NCBI GenBank assembly: GCA_001838165.1
Contig: KV835886.1
Location: forward strand, 1 to 33,725
DNA: 33,725 bases
Direction: 5' to 3'
From: Actinomyces sp. HMSC035G02
Lineage (GTDB): Bacteria; Actinomycetota; Actinomycetes; Actinomycetales; Actinomycetaceae
Shown: positions 24,430-31,501 of the stretch, piece by piece
Numbering within the stretch: position 1 is the stretch's first letter
How the letters are laid out: each line of letters opens with the position of its first letter
Position numbers and translations under genes: made by a program
Notes under the pieces: generated by a model
Databases searched by the model: none
The model's input: the letters and a program-made list of their open reading frames with translations, nothing else
What the model was told of the DNA's origin: nothing

Positions 24430-25115
24430 GTACTTTCGTCGGCATTCCGCGTATTCCTACGGCCGCTCCGGAAACGGAGATGGATCCGCAGGACGCGCGC
24501 GGTGTGCGCATGGCGGTCTCGGTCCTCCTGGACTATCCGGGGGATGACTTCGAGACCAAGCTGAACGCCGTCGAGGAGGCTCTGGCTGACCTGCCGGAGC
24601 CGGCCTCGTCGGCCCTGGCCTCGTTCGTGAGCTACGCTCGCGCCGCGGGCCTGCGCGCCATGCAGACCACCTACGTGGAGACGTTCGACCAGCGCCGCCG
24701 CTGCGCGCTCGGCCTGACGTACTACACGCACGGCGACACCCGTGGACGCGGCCAGGCAATCCTGGCGTTCAAGGAGGTGCTGCGCCGCGCCGGCTTCGAG
24801 ATGGACCGCGAGGAGCTGCCCGATCACCTGCCGGTGGTCCTGGAGTTTGCGGCCTTCGACGAGACGGGCACGGCCGAGGGCCTGCTGCGCTCGAACCGCG
24901 AGGGCATCGAGGTGATCCGCACGGCGCTGCGCGCCGCGGACTCCCCGTACGCGCCGCTGCTGGATGCGCTGGTCGCGACGCTGCCTGAGCCGGACGAAAA
25001 GACCATTGAGGGCTTCCGTAAGCTCATTAGCCAGGGGCCGCCCACCGAGCTGGTGGGCGTGGGCGATCTGTCTGCCACGCCCTCCCCGACTTCCGAAACA
25101 ACGATGGGACGGTAA
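24426..25115 (+). CDS. narJ: Nitrate reductase molybdenum cofactor assembly chaperone
   Basis: 229 aa all-helical TorD/NarJ-family chaperone that holds apo-NarGH for cofactor insertion and membrane attachment. Family segments are the LLDYPGDDF start, YVETFDQRRRCALGLTYYTHGDTRGRG, and DHLPVVLEFAA. The ATG overlaps the narH stop (ATGA), indicating translational coupling. narI follows after 5 bp. Confidence 0.95.
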   Translation: MSTFVGIPRIPTAAPETEMDPQDARGVRMAVSVLLDYPGDDFETKLNAVEEALADLPEPASSALASFVSYARAAGLRAMQTTYVETFDQRRRCALGLTYYTHGDTRGRGQAILAFKEVLRRAGFEMDREELPDHLPVVLEFAAFDETGTAEGLLRSNREGIEVIRTALRAADSPYAPLLDALVATLPEPDEKTIEGFRKLISQGPPTELVGVGDLSATPSPTSETTMGR

Positions 25116-25120
25116 CGTTC

Positions 25121-25897
25121 ATGGAATCCGCACTTTTGCATGCCGCGTCTGCAGCCGAGACGCAGTCGCTGTCCTTCCTGGACATTGCCCTGTGGGTGGT
25201 CCTGCCCTACGTGTCCTTCGCGATCCTCATCGTGGGCCTCGCGTGGCGCTACAAGACGGACCAGTACGGCTGGACGTCTCGTTCCTCGCAGTGGAATGAG
25301 CCGACCATCCTGCGCTGGGCGTCGCCGCTGTTCCACTTCGGTGTTCTCTTCGTGTTCATGGGCCACATCCTCGGCCTCGTGATCCCGAAGACGTGGACCG
25401 AGGCGGCCGGCGTGCCCCAGCACGTGTACCACCTGATGGCGACGATCCCCGGTACGATCGCCGGAATCATGACGATCGTCGGCCTCGCGATGCTGATCTA
25501 CCGCCGTCTGGTGTACAAGTCGGTACGCGTGGCGACGACCCGCATGGATATCGTCACCTACGTCATGCTGACCATCCCGGTGCTCCTGGGTGGCGCGGCG
25601 ACGCTGCTGAACCAGGTGCTCGGTGGGCACGAGGGCTACGACTACCGCGAGACGATCTCCGTCTGGTTCCGGTCGATCTTCTACCTGCACCCGCAGGCGC
25701 ACCTGATGGTCGATGTGCCCCTCAGCTTCAAGCTGCACATCGTCGCTGGCCTGCTGCTCTTCTGCGTGTGGCCGTTCACCCGCCTCGTGCATGCGGTGAG
25801 CGCACCGGTCGGCTACGTGGCGCGTCCCCCGGTGGTCTACCGTGCGCGCGACGAGCGCCGCGAGCACCAGCTGACGCGTGGCGGCATGTCGGACTGA
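25121..25897 (+). CDS. narI: Respiratory nitrate reductase gamma subunit (cytochrome b)
   Basis: 258 aa membrane subunit with five predicted helices that oxidises menaquinol and ligates two b hemes. Histidines suited to heme ligation are in FHFGVLFVFMGHILG (helix 2) and, near the C-terminus, in FKLHIVAG and TRLVHAV. The conserved RWASPLFHFG and WFRSIFYLHP are present. It completes narGHJI. A GC hairpin follows at 25964-25989. Confidence 0.96.
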   Translation: MESALLHAASAAETQSLSFLDIALWVVLPYVSFAILIVGLAWRYKTDQYGWTSRSSQWNEPTILRWASPLFHFGVLFVFMGHILGLVIPKTWTEAAGVPQHVYHLMATIPGTIAGIMTIVGLAMLIYRRLVYKSVRVATTRMDIVTYVMLTIPVLLGGAATLLNQVLGGHEGYDYRETISVWFRSIFYLHPQAHLMVDVPLSFKLHIVAGLLLFCVWPFTRLVHAVSAPVGYVARPPVVYRARDERREHQLTRGGMSD

Positions 25898-25963
25898 TCG
25901 ATGGCCGTGCCCGCCGCGGTCCCTCGCTCCTCGGCGAGGCTGTGGCGTGGTGATCGGCAGGGG

Positions 25964-25989
25964 CGGGGGCGAGCGCAGGCTCGCCCCCG
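25964..25989 (+). terminator. Terminator of the nar operon
   Basis: Perfect 10-bp stem CGGGGGCGAG (25964-25973) / CTCGCCCCCG (25980-25989), six-base loop, followed by CGTCTTTAT. It lies 66 bp after the narI stop. Confidence 0.82.
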
Positions 25990-26104
25990 CGTCTTTATCG
26001 GGGGTCCCCGCGTTCTCACCTGTATGAATAGAGCGATAGACCCCGCGTAATGCGACCGACTGCTGGTATTGGCCGTGCGAGTGGCTGTCTGTGATGGGTA
26101 GAAT

Positions 26105-26131
26105 AAAGCGCGCTTTGTTAGTAACGTAACA
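26105..26131. promoter_or_regulatory. Paired dyads, candidate operator of the HTH-MoaD gene
   Basis: A perfect 12-bp palindrome AAAGCGCGCTTT (26105-26116) abuts a second dyad TGTTA-N6-TAACA (26116-26131). Both are about 70-95 bp upstream of the ATG of the winged-helix protein. Autoregulation or control by a redox/nitrate regulator is inferred. Confidence 0.45.
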
Positions 26132-26199
26132 GCTTTAATGCCGTATGGAGATGCCTATGAAGGGCATTTCCGCTGATTATGAGGGAGAGAGGATACGTC

Positions 26200-27195
26200 A
26201 TGAGTGATACCTCCCGTGCTCGGCCTCTGGCTGAAACGCTCGCCGCAATGGCGGCGTTGACCCCTGCACAGCACGCGCTCTTGGAGCGCATCTCGCACCA
26301 TGCGACACCCGTGACCGTGGCGGAGCTGGCTCAGGAAGCCGGCTTGCACGTCTCGAGTGTGCGCGAGACCCTCGAGGGTCTGTTCGCCCTCGGCCTCGTG
26401 GAAAAGCAGCAGCTTCCCTCATCAGGCCGTGGCCGACCCGCGCTGGGCTATTCGACGATGACCCCGGCGGATCCCTCGTTTGCGGCGCAGATGCTGCACC
26501 AGCTCACCTCGTCGCTGCTGGCGTGGCTGCGCGTTGACGCGGCCGACCCGGCCGCCTCGGTGCGTGAGATCGGCTCGCGCTGGGCGGACGCCGCCCTCGA
26601 GACGATGGCGGTGCCTGATCACAGCCACAATTCGAATCGTCGTCCCGTGCGCGACACCTTCAGCATCGCCTCGCACCTGGGCAAGGTGCGCCTGTTCATG
26701 AACGCGATGGGCTTTGCCTCGGTTCCGCACGAGACCGACCCGATGGCCGTCGTGCTGACGGCCTGCCCGTTCACTGAGCCGGGCGCCCCCGACGACCTGG
26801 CCCTCGAGCTGCGCCGCGGCATCGTCGAGCGCGTGTTCGAGCGGACGGCGACCGGCTTTGCCACCTGGTCACTGGAGAGCGATCCCGAGGATCCTCTGCG
26901 CCTGACTGTCTATATTCGACGGCTTGATGAGGCGAATCCGAAGCCGCTGTCGACGACCCTTCACTTCTTTGGTGGCGCGGCCGAGGCCGCCGGTGGGTAC
27001 ATGCGCGAACTGCCCTCCGCTGAGACTCCCGCGACTCTGGGCGAACTCATCGATCAGCTCAGCTCAGAGGGCCCTGAGCTGGCGCGAATCCTCGCTGTGT
27101 CGAGCTATCTGGTCAACGAGCGCTCCGCTCGTCTGGACGCCGAGCTCGCGCCCGGCGCGCGTGTCGACGTCCTGCCTCCCTTCGCTGGCGGGTGA
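26200..27195 (+). CDS. Winged-helix regulator fused to a C-terminal MoaD sulfur-carrier domain
   Basis: 331 aa with three parts. Residues ~17-85 form a winged helix (LTPAQHALLERI, VTVAELAQEAGLHVSSVRETLEGLFALGLVEK, then a GRGRPALGY wing) like ArsR/COG2345 regulators. Residues ~90-240 resemble the COG2345/SufR-type sensor region, but only one cysteine (C189, in LTACPF) remains, so an Fe-S cluster held by this domain alone is unlikely. Residues ~250-331 match MoaD: TLHFFGGAAEAAG, ATLGELIDQLS, LVNERSA, and the terminal VDVLPPFAGG. The protein ends exactly in Gly-Gly, the residues thiocarboxylated in MoaD. moaE, a MoeB-like gene and mobA follow, and no free moaD is seen. The ATG at 26200 was preferred over 26179 because AGAGAGGA lies correctly spaced before it. 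It would supply sulfur to MoaE and may couple carrier state to nar/Moco transcription. Confidence 0.9.
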   Translation: MSDTSRARPLAETLAAMAALTPAQHALLERISHHATPVTVAELAQEAGLHVSSVRETLEGLFALGLVEKQQLPSSGRGRPALGYSTMTPADPSFAAQMLHQLTSSLLAWLRVDAADPAASVREIGSRWADAALETMAVPDHSHNSNRRPVRDTFSIASHLGKVRLFMNAMGFASVPHETDPMAVVLTACPFTEPGAPDDLALELRRGIVERVFERTATGFATWSLESDPEDPLRLTVYIRRLDEANPKPLSTTLHFFGGAAEAAGGYMRELPSAETPATLGELIDQLSSEGPELARILAVSSYLVNERSARLDAELAPGARVDVLPPFAGG

Positions 27196-27215
27196 GACTT
27201 TTTAGTCATTTGTGT

Positions 27216-27252
27216 GGGGCGGTCAGGGTTGTAAAATAATCCTGACCGCCCC
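27216..27252 (+). promoter_or_regulatory. Hairpin between the HTH-MoaD gene and moaE
   Basis: Perfect 12-bp stem GGGGCGGTCAGG (27216-27227) / CCTGACCGCCCC (27241-27252) with an A/T-rich 13-base loop and no U-run after. It may be a partial terminator, attenuator or RNA-stability element lowering moaE expression relative to the fusion gene. Confidence 0.5.
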
Positions 27253-27296
27253 CGCCTAAGATGAAGGGGAAGGCACTCCCGTCCCTGGAGGATCCC

Positions 27297-27716
27297 ATGT
27301 CAGCTGAGATTGCAACCGGCATCACCGATGAACCGCTGGATACCGGCGCGCTGATTAATAGCGCACGTCGGGATACGTGTGGTGCTGTGGCGTCCTTTGT
27401 TGGGGTGGTGCGTAACCATGACGGCGGAGAGAGCGTGGATGCGATCGAGTATTCTTCGCACCCGTCGTCGCAGCAGATTCTGCGGGATATCGTCATGGAA
27501 TTTAAGGATCGTCCGGGCGTGCATTGCATCGTCGCGTGGCACCGCGTGGGGCATCTGGAGATCGGTGAGGATGCGATGGTTGTCGCCGTCGCCGCAGAGC
27601 ATCGTGCGCAGGCATTCCGCGCGGTCGAGGCCATTGTCGAGGACGTGAAGGCGAAGCTCCCGATCTGGAAGAAGCAGGAATTGACTGACGGTTCTCACAA
27701 CTGGTCGGGTCTGTGA
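27297..27716 (+). CDS. moaE: Molybdopterin synthase catalytic subunit MoaE
   Basis: 139 aa. It forms the dithiolene of molybdopterin with sulfur from MoaD. Motifs are GAVASFVGVVRNHDGG at the N-terminus, IVAWHRVGHLEIGEDAMVVAV, EHRAQAF, and the C-terminal VKAKLPIWKKQE with the catalytic lysines. The ATG at 27297 has GGAGG about five bases upstream; an earlier in-frame ATG (27261) has no such site. The MoeB-like gene begins 1 nt after its stop. Its natural partner here is the MoaD domain of the preceding fusion. Confidence 0.95.
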   Translation: MSAEIATGITDEPLDTGALINSARRDTCGAVASFVGVVRNHDGGESVDAIEYSSHPSSQQILRDIVMEFKDRPGVHCIVAWHRVGHLEIGEDAMVVAVAAEHRAQAFRAVEAIVEDVKAKLPIWKKQELTDGSHNWSGL

Positions 27717-27717
27717 G

Positions 27718-28542
27718 ATGACGATCGGCGATCCTTTCTCCCGCGATGCGGCCGTTTCGGGGCGCGCCGTCGCGCTTCCGCTGATCAATCAGCCCGTCCC
27801 GTACGAGGCCGGGGATCCCGCGCTGGAGCGTTTCCGTCGCAATTGGCTAGTCTCCGGCATTGGCGAGGCCGGCCAGGCGCGCCTGGCTGCCGCGCGCGTG
27901 CTCGTGGTGGGCGCGGGCGGCCTTGGCTCCCCCGTCCTCCTGTACCTGACGGCGGCGGGCATCGGCACGATCGGCATCTGTGATTCTGACGTGGTCGAGG
28001 TGTCGAACCTTCAGCGTCAGCTCCTGCATGGCGAGGGCGACGTGGGGGATCCGAAGCCGGACTCCGCGGTGCGTCACCTGAGCGGGCTGAACTCATCGGT
28101 GCATTTTGAGCGCTACGGGCACGTGACCCGCGAGTGGTTGGACGAGCATGGTCGCGAGTGGGACCTGATCGTCGAGTGCACGGATAACTTCGATGCGAAG
28201 TACCTGGTCGCGGACTACTGCGCGGATTCTGGCGTTCCGCTGGTGTGGGGCACGGTCGTGTCGATGGCTTTCCAGGTGAGCGTGTTCTGGTCCCAGGCGC
28301 CGGCCCCGGTGCCCTCGTTGACGCTGCGGAGCCTGCACCCGGTCAAGCCTGCCCCCGGAACGACGCCGGCCTCGCCGAAGGTTGGCGTGCTCGGCCCCGT
28401 GGTTGGCCAGGCGGGCACCGCGATGGCGACGGAGGCTATCAAGCTGCTGGTGGGCTTCGGCGAGCCGCTGATCGGGCGTGTCCTCATGATGGATGCGGCG
28501 ACGCAGCGCGCCGACGTGCTGACCTTCGCGCCGTGGGACTGA
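27718..28542 (+). CDS. moeB: MoeB/ThiF family adenylyltransferase lacking zinc cysteines
   Basis: 274 aa E1-like enzyme expected to adenylate the C-terminal glycine of a MoaD-type carrier. Adenylation features are GAGGLGSP (65-72), D89/D91 after GIC, NLQRQ (97-101), K113 in DPKPD, and ECTDNFDAKY with D156. VGVLGPVVGQAG and ATEAIKLL are also typical. The two CxxC zinc pairs of MoeB/ThiF are absent: the expected CxxC after SLT reads LRSLHP, and the second site reads ASPKVGVLG. No rhodanese domain is fused, unlike mycobacterial MoeZ, so the sulfur donor is elsewhere. It starts 1 nt after the moaE stop and overlaps mobA. The symbol reflects context; specificity is inferred. Confidence 0.88.
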   Translation: MTIGDPFSRDAAVSGRAVALPLINQPVPYEAGDPALERFRRNWLVSGIGEAGQARLAAARVLVVGAGGLGSPVLLYLTAAGIGTIGICDSDVVEVSNLQRQLLHGEGDVGDPKPDSAVRHLSGLNSSVHFERYGHVTREWLDEHGREWDLIVECTDNFDAKYLVADYCADSGVPLVWGTVVSMAFQVSVFWSQAPAPVPSLTLRSLHPVKPAPGTTPASPKVGVLGPVVGQAGTAMATEAIKLLVGFGEPLIGRVLMMDAATQRADVLTFAPWD

Positions 28543-29159
28543 GTCCCGTCGCCCGCGCTGACGTCGCTGCGATCGTCGTCGGCGGCGGTGGGGGAGAGCG
28601 CCTGGGTGGCGTCTCCAAGCCTGACCTGACGCTCGGTGGCGTGCGCTTGATCGACCGTGTGTGCGGAGCTCTTCTGGAGGTGTGCGGCGCGGGTTGCGTG
28701 GCCGTCGTGCCGCCGATCGTACGCGTTCCGGATGGTGTCCGGCGCACCCTTGAGGATCCGCCGAACGGTGGTCCGCTGGCTGGTATTGACGCGGGCCTGC
28801 GCGCGCTGAGCGTCGGCGACGACGTCCTCGTCGTTGTTGTGTCTGTCGACGCTCCCGGTGTGGGTGCTTTTCTGCCCGTCCTCCTCGAACCCGCGTTGGG
28901 CGAGGGGGTCGAGGGGCGCATCGTGCGCGGCGGGGATCCGGAGCGTTTCGATCAGTACCTCATGGGCATCTATCGTGCGGGTGCGCTGCGCCGCGTCCTC
29001 GACGAGGCCGAGGCTTCCCTCGGGTCGGTCCGTGGAGTGGGGGTGCGCCGGGTGCTGCGCGCGCTGGCGCTCGAGCGAGTGGGCGTGAGCGCCGACGTTT
29101 GCCGGGACATCGATACCCCTGCGGATGTGGCCTGGTGGGAGGCTTTCCTGGGTCAGTAA
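28533..29159 (+). CDS. mobA: Molybdenum cofactor guanylyltransferase (MobA-like)
   Basis: 208 aa nucleotidyltransferase with a Rossmann-like NTP fold. It is expected to attach GMP to Mo-molybdopterin to form the MGD used by NarG. The N-terminal loop is AAIVVGGGGGERLGG with SKPDL, a variant of the usual LAGGxSxRMGxDK. PPNGGPLAGIDAGL matches the PxxGPLAGI motif, and the metal-binding DxP segment reads SVDAPGV. The start is uncertain: GTG at 28533 overlaps moeB by 10 nt and gives MGLSPVARADVAAIVV; no good Shine-Dalgarno is seen. It is the last gene of the HTH-MoaD/moaE/moeB/mobA unit. Confidence 0.85.
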   Translation: MGLSPVARADVAAIVVGGGGGERLGGVSKPDLTLGGVRLIDRVCGALLEVCGAGCVAVVPPIVRVPDGVRRTLEDPPNGGPLAGIDAGLRALSVGDDVLVVVVSVDAPGVGAFLPVLLEPALGEGVEGRIVRGGDPERFDQYLMGIYRAGALRRVLDEAEASLGSVRGVGVRRVLRALALERVGVSADVCRDIDTPADVAWWEAFLGQ

Positions 29160-29160
29160 T

Positions 29161-29190
29161 TTGTGATCGATACCCCCGAGGGTGTAGATT
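29161..29190 (+). promoter_or_regulatory. Possible promoter of the Pce-like gene
   Basis: TTGTGA (29161-29166) and TAGATT (29185-29190) are separated by 18 bp. Each matches 4/6 of the sigma-70 type consensus. The inferred start is about 38 bp upstream of the ATG. Confidence 0.35.
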
Positions 29191-29234
29191 TAGCTAGTAA
29201 GTGTCCTACGCCCTATCCCACTCAAGGTGCACTC

Positions 29235-31301
29235 ATGAATCTTCGTCACGGACAACTGTGGCAGCGACTCGGACTGACCGTATTGTCAGGAATTCTCGTC
29301 GCATCCCTCGCTCCCGCTACTGCGGCCGCCCCTGCAGGCGGTCAGGATACGCATGGTGACATGGAGTCTGCCGACCTCTCCCAGTCAAGTACCGACTCCG
29401 GCGTCGCTGCCCCGGTCGCTTCCCAGGATCGTGCAGCCTCGGATGGCGCCGATGCGTCCGATGCCTCCGACTCCGCCGAATCCGCGGATTCAGCCGACGA
29501 GGCCACGGCCTCGTCCGAGGAAGAAAGCGCGGACGGCGTCGACGCGCAGGTCTACACCTTCCCCGGCACGGACGGTCCCACCCGCATTCATGTTCTCTCG
29601 ACGTCGGGTTCTGCGGACGCCATCCTGCTCGAGTCTCGAGGCGTCTTCGCTATGATCGACGGCTCGGAGGGCGTGGGTGCGCCCGACGGCAAGGATCCGC
29701 GCTACCCGCTGCGCGACGGCGTGGTCCCTGGTTGGGCGGGGGATACCGACCGGGTTCTCGGTTACATGTCCAACCACGGCGTCACCTCCTCGAACCTCGC
29801 GTTCTACCTGGGCACGCACGCCCATTCCGATCATATCGACAACGCGGACGATATCATCAGGAAGTTCCGCCCGAAGGTCATCTTCAGCCCCGAATACTCC
29901 GACAAGTGGATCACGGATAAGTCACGCCTGTGGGACAACCAGTGGGTCTACGACAACATGATGGCGGCCGCGCGATGGGCTCAGAGCACGTACGGCGCGT
30001 CGATCGTGCAGAATGTCAAGGACTACAACACTCACATCACGCTGGGTGATATGGATGTCCAGATTATCCCCACGGATCCGGCTGAAAACTACAAGAAGAC
30101 CGGTGTTCGCGATGCAAACCTCATTGCATATACAGCGAAGGTGAGTGCATTCGGGCATTCCGCCTACCTGGCCGCCGACCTTGAGGCCGGTGGTGGCTAC
30201 GAGGACCGCATCGCGCCGATCGTTGGGCATGTCGACATGCTCAAGGCTGGTCACCACGGCCTGCCGACCTCAAACTCTCCGGCCTTCATGAAGGCATTGA
30301 GCCCCTCCATGATCGCCCAGACAGGGCCGGAATGGTACACCCCCGACAATCTGACCCAGAGCGTTATTCATGGGGAATCGTCGTGGGTGCCGCTGGTGGA
30401 TCTGTGGCCCAGTGCGCACATTCCCTCGCTCATCGCTACTTTCGGGTCCGCTGGCATTACATACAACGATCTGTCCGCCGCTTCCTGGGGGCATGAGTAC
30501 GGCCTAGAGAGGCCGCGCGCCTGGTGGTTCAAGGGCGGCCGACCCGCAGCCACGACCGGCTGGTGGAAGGGATCGAGTGGGTCCTGGTACTACTTCGCGG
30601 GCAAGCCCTCCGCCGAGGCCAGCACCTGGGTGTATGACGGCGGGCAGTGGTACTGGATGGACGCCACCGGCGCGATGGCGACCGGTTGGATTCATGACGG
30701 AAAAGCGTGGTACTACCTGGATTCCGCAGGTCATCCCGCAGGTAACGGGTGGAGCCTCATCGATGGCTCGTGGTACTACCTGAGCGGCGGGCGCGCTGCC
30801 ACCGGTTGGCTCTACGAAGGTGGTGCCTGGTACTACCTGAACGGCGCGACCGGCGCGATGGTCACCGGATGGAAGCAGATCGACGGTCAGTGGTACTTCC
30901 TGAACTCCTCGGGCGCGATGGTCACCGGCTGGATGAATGGTGGCGGTCCTTGGTACTACCTGACCGGCAGTGGCGCCATGGCCACCGGGTGGCTCTACGA
31001 CAACGGCTCCTGGTACTACCTGGATGCAGTGACCGGCGCGATGGCCACCGGATGGTTCCAGGACGGGACCACCTGGTACTACAGCAGTTCCTCCGGCGCC
31101 ATGATGACCGGCTGGCTGAACGGTGGGACCGCGTGGTACTACCTGAGTGACAGCGGCGCTATGGCCACGGGCTGGATCCTGGATCATGGGGCTTGGTACT
31201 ACATGAACGGCACAGGTGTCATGGTCACTGGCACGCAGGAGATCGACGGTCGCTCCTCGATCTTCTCCCCCTCGGGACGCTGGGTCGGCTACGCCTCCTG
31301 A
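29235..31301 (+). CDS. Secreted Pce/CbpE-like phosphorylcholine esterase with choline-binding-type repeats
   Basis: 688 aa. Signal peptide 1 to ~32 ends at ATAAAPA, followed by an acidic Ser/Asp/Ala-rich linker to ~105. Residues ~108-400 form a metallo-beta-lactamase fold with THAHSDH (His195, His197, Asp199, His200) and later AADLEA and AGHHGLP. Several stretches closely follow pneumococcal Pce/CbpE as recalled: SADAILLESRGVFAMID, PDGKDPRYPLRDG, EYSDKWITDKSRLWDN and ALSPSMIAQTG. From residue 442, about 12 repeats of the type GW-x7-WYYL-x5-GAMAT run to the end. In Pce the same architecture removes phosphorylcholine from teichoic acids while bound to choline on the cell surface. The ATG at 29235 has AAGGTG upstream and gives the signal peptide. 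The repeats could instead bind another wall glycopolymer. It ends at the start of a 93-bp repeat. Confidence 0.87.
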   Translation: MNLRHGQLWQRLGLTVLSGILVASLAPATAAAPAGGQDTHGDMESADLSQSSTDSGVAAPVASQDRAASDGADASDASDSAESADSADEATASSEEESADGVDAQVYTFPGTDGPTRIHVLSTSGSADAILLESRGVFAMIDGSEGVGAPDGKDPRYPLRDGVVPGWAGDTDRVLGYMSNHGVTSSNLAFYLGTHAHSDHIDNADDIIRKFRPKVIFSPEYSDKWITDKSRLWDNQWVYDNMMAAARWAQSTYGASIVQNVKDYNTHITLGDMDVQIIPTDPAENYKKTGVRDANLIAYTAKVSAFGHSAYLAADLEAGGGYEDRIAPIVGHVDMLKAGHHGLPTSNSPAFMKALSPSMIAQTGPEWYTPDNLTQSVIHGESSWVPLVDLWPSAHIPSLIATFGSAGITYNDLSAASWGHEYGLERPRAWWFKGGRPAATTGWWKGSSGSWYYFAGKPSAEASTWVYDGGQWYWMDATGAMATGWIHDGKAWYYLDSAGHPAGNGWSLIDGSWYYLSGGRAATGWLYEGGAWYYLNGATGAMVTGWKQIDGQWYFLNSSGAMVTGWMNGGGPWYYLTGSGAMATGWLYDNGSWYYLDAVTGAMATGWFQDGTTWYYSSSSGAMMTGWLNGGTAWYYLSDSGAMATGWILDHGAWYYMNGTGVMVTGTQEIDGRSSIFSPSGRWVGYAS
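30558..31298 (+). repeat. Tandem cell-wall/choline-binding repeats (coding, ~12 units of ~20 codons)
   Basis: Degenerate tandem units of about 60 bp within the Pce-like gene. Each encodes GW, a short polar loop, WYYL or WYFL, and GAMAT/GAMVT. Units 5-11 are the most regular. The last unit has lost the aromatic pair (reads RSSIFSPSGRWVG). Similar DNA units such as TGGTACTACCTG recur and could recombine. Confidence 0.85.
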
Positions 31302-31367
31302 TCGAGGAGCCGGCGACCATCCTCACAAAGCGCCGCCCGCCGCGTATCGACGCAGGTGGGCGGCGCT
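31275..31367 (+). repeat. 93-bp direct repeat, left copy (end of Pce-like gene plus terminator)
   Basis: Matches 33487-33579 at 90 of 93 positions. It contains the last eight codons (GRWVGYAS), the stop codon of the Pce-like gene, and the downstream terminator hairpin. With the right copy it brackets the RloA/RloB pair. Confidence 0.95.
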
Positions 31368-31368
31368 T
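31328..31368 (+). terminator. Terminator hairpin of the Pce-like gene
   Basis: Arms AAGCGCCGCCC (31328-31338) and GGGCGGCGCTT (31358-31368) are perfect complements with a 19-base loop. No U-run follows, so strength is uncertain. The hairpin is duplicated at 33541-33579. Confidence 0.7.
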
Positions 31369-31440
31369 GTCAGAGGACTTGTGTCGTGACGTAGTGGGGT
31401 GAAGGGAGGGCTGCGGAGCGTTGCTGATGGCGCACTGCAA

Positions 31441-31470
31441 TTGGACTCTATTCCGAGGAAGATGTAGAAT
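31441..31470 (+). promoter_or_regulatory. Promoter of the RloA/RloB cassette
   Basis: TTGGAC (31441-31446) and TAGAAT (31465-31470) with an 18-bp spacer lie in a locally A/T-rich stretch. The start would be near 31477, about 25 bp before the RloA ATG. It lies inside the repeat-bounded segment, so the cassette carries its own promoter. Confidence 0.55.
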
Positions 31471-31501
31471 TTTTACAACTAAACGGGAAAGCGAGAGTGC
31501 G

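Larger units (their letters stand above)
25898..26199. other. Intergenic region between narI and the HTH-MoaD gene
   Basis: 302 bp with no gene. It holds the nar operon terminator (25964-25989), then an A/T-richer promoter-like stretch with two adjacent dyads (26105-26116 and 26116-26131) and the leader of the regulator-MoaD gene. Confidence 0.6.
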
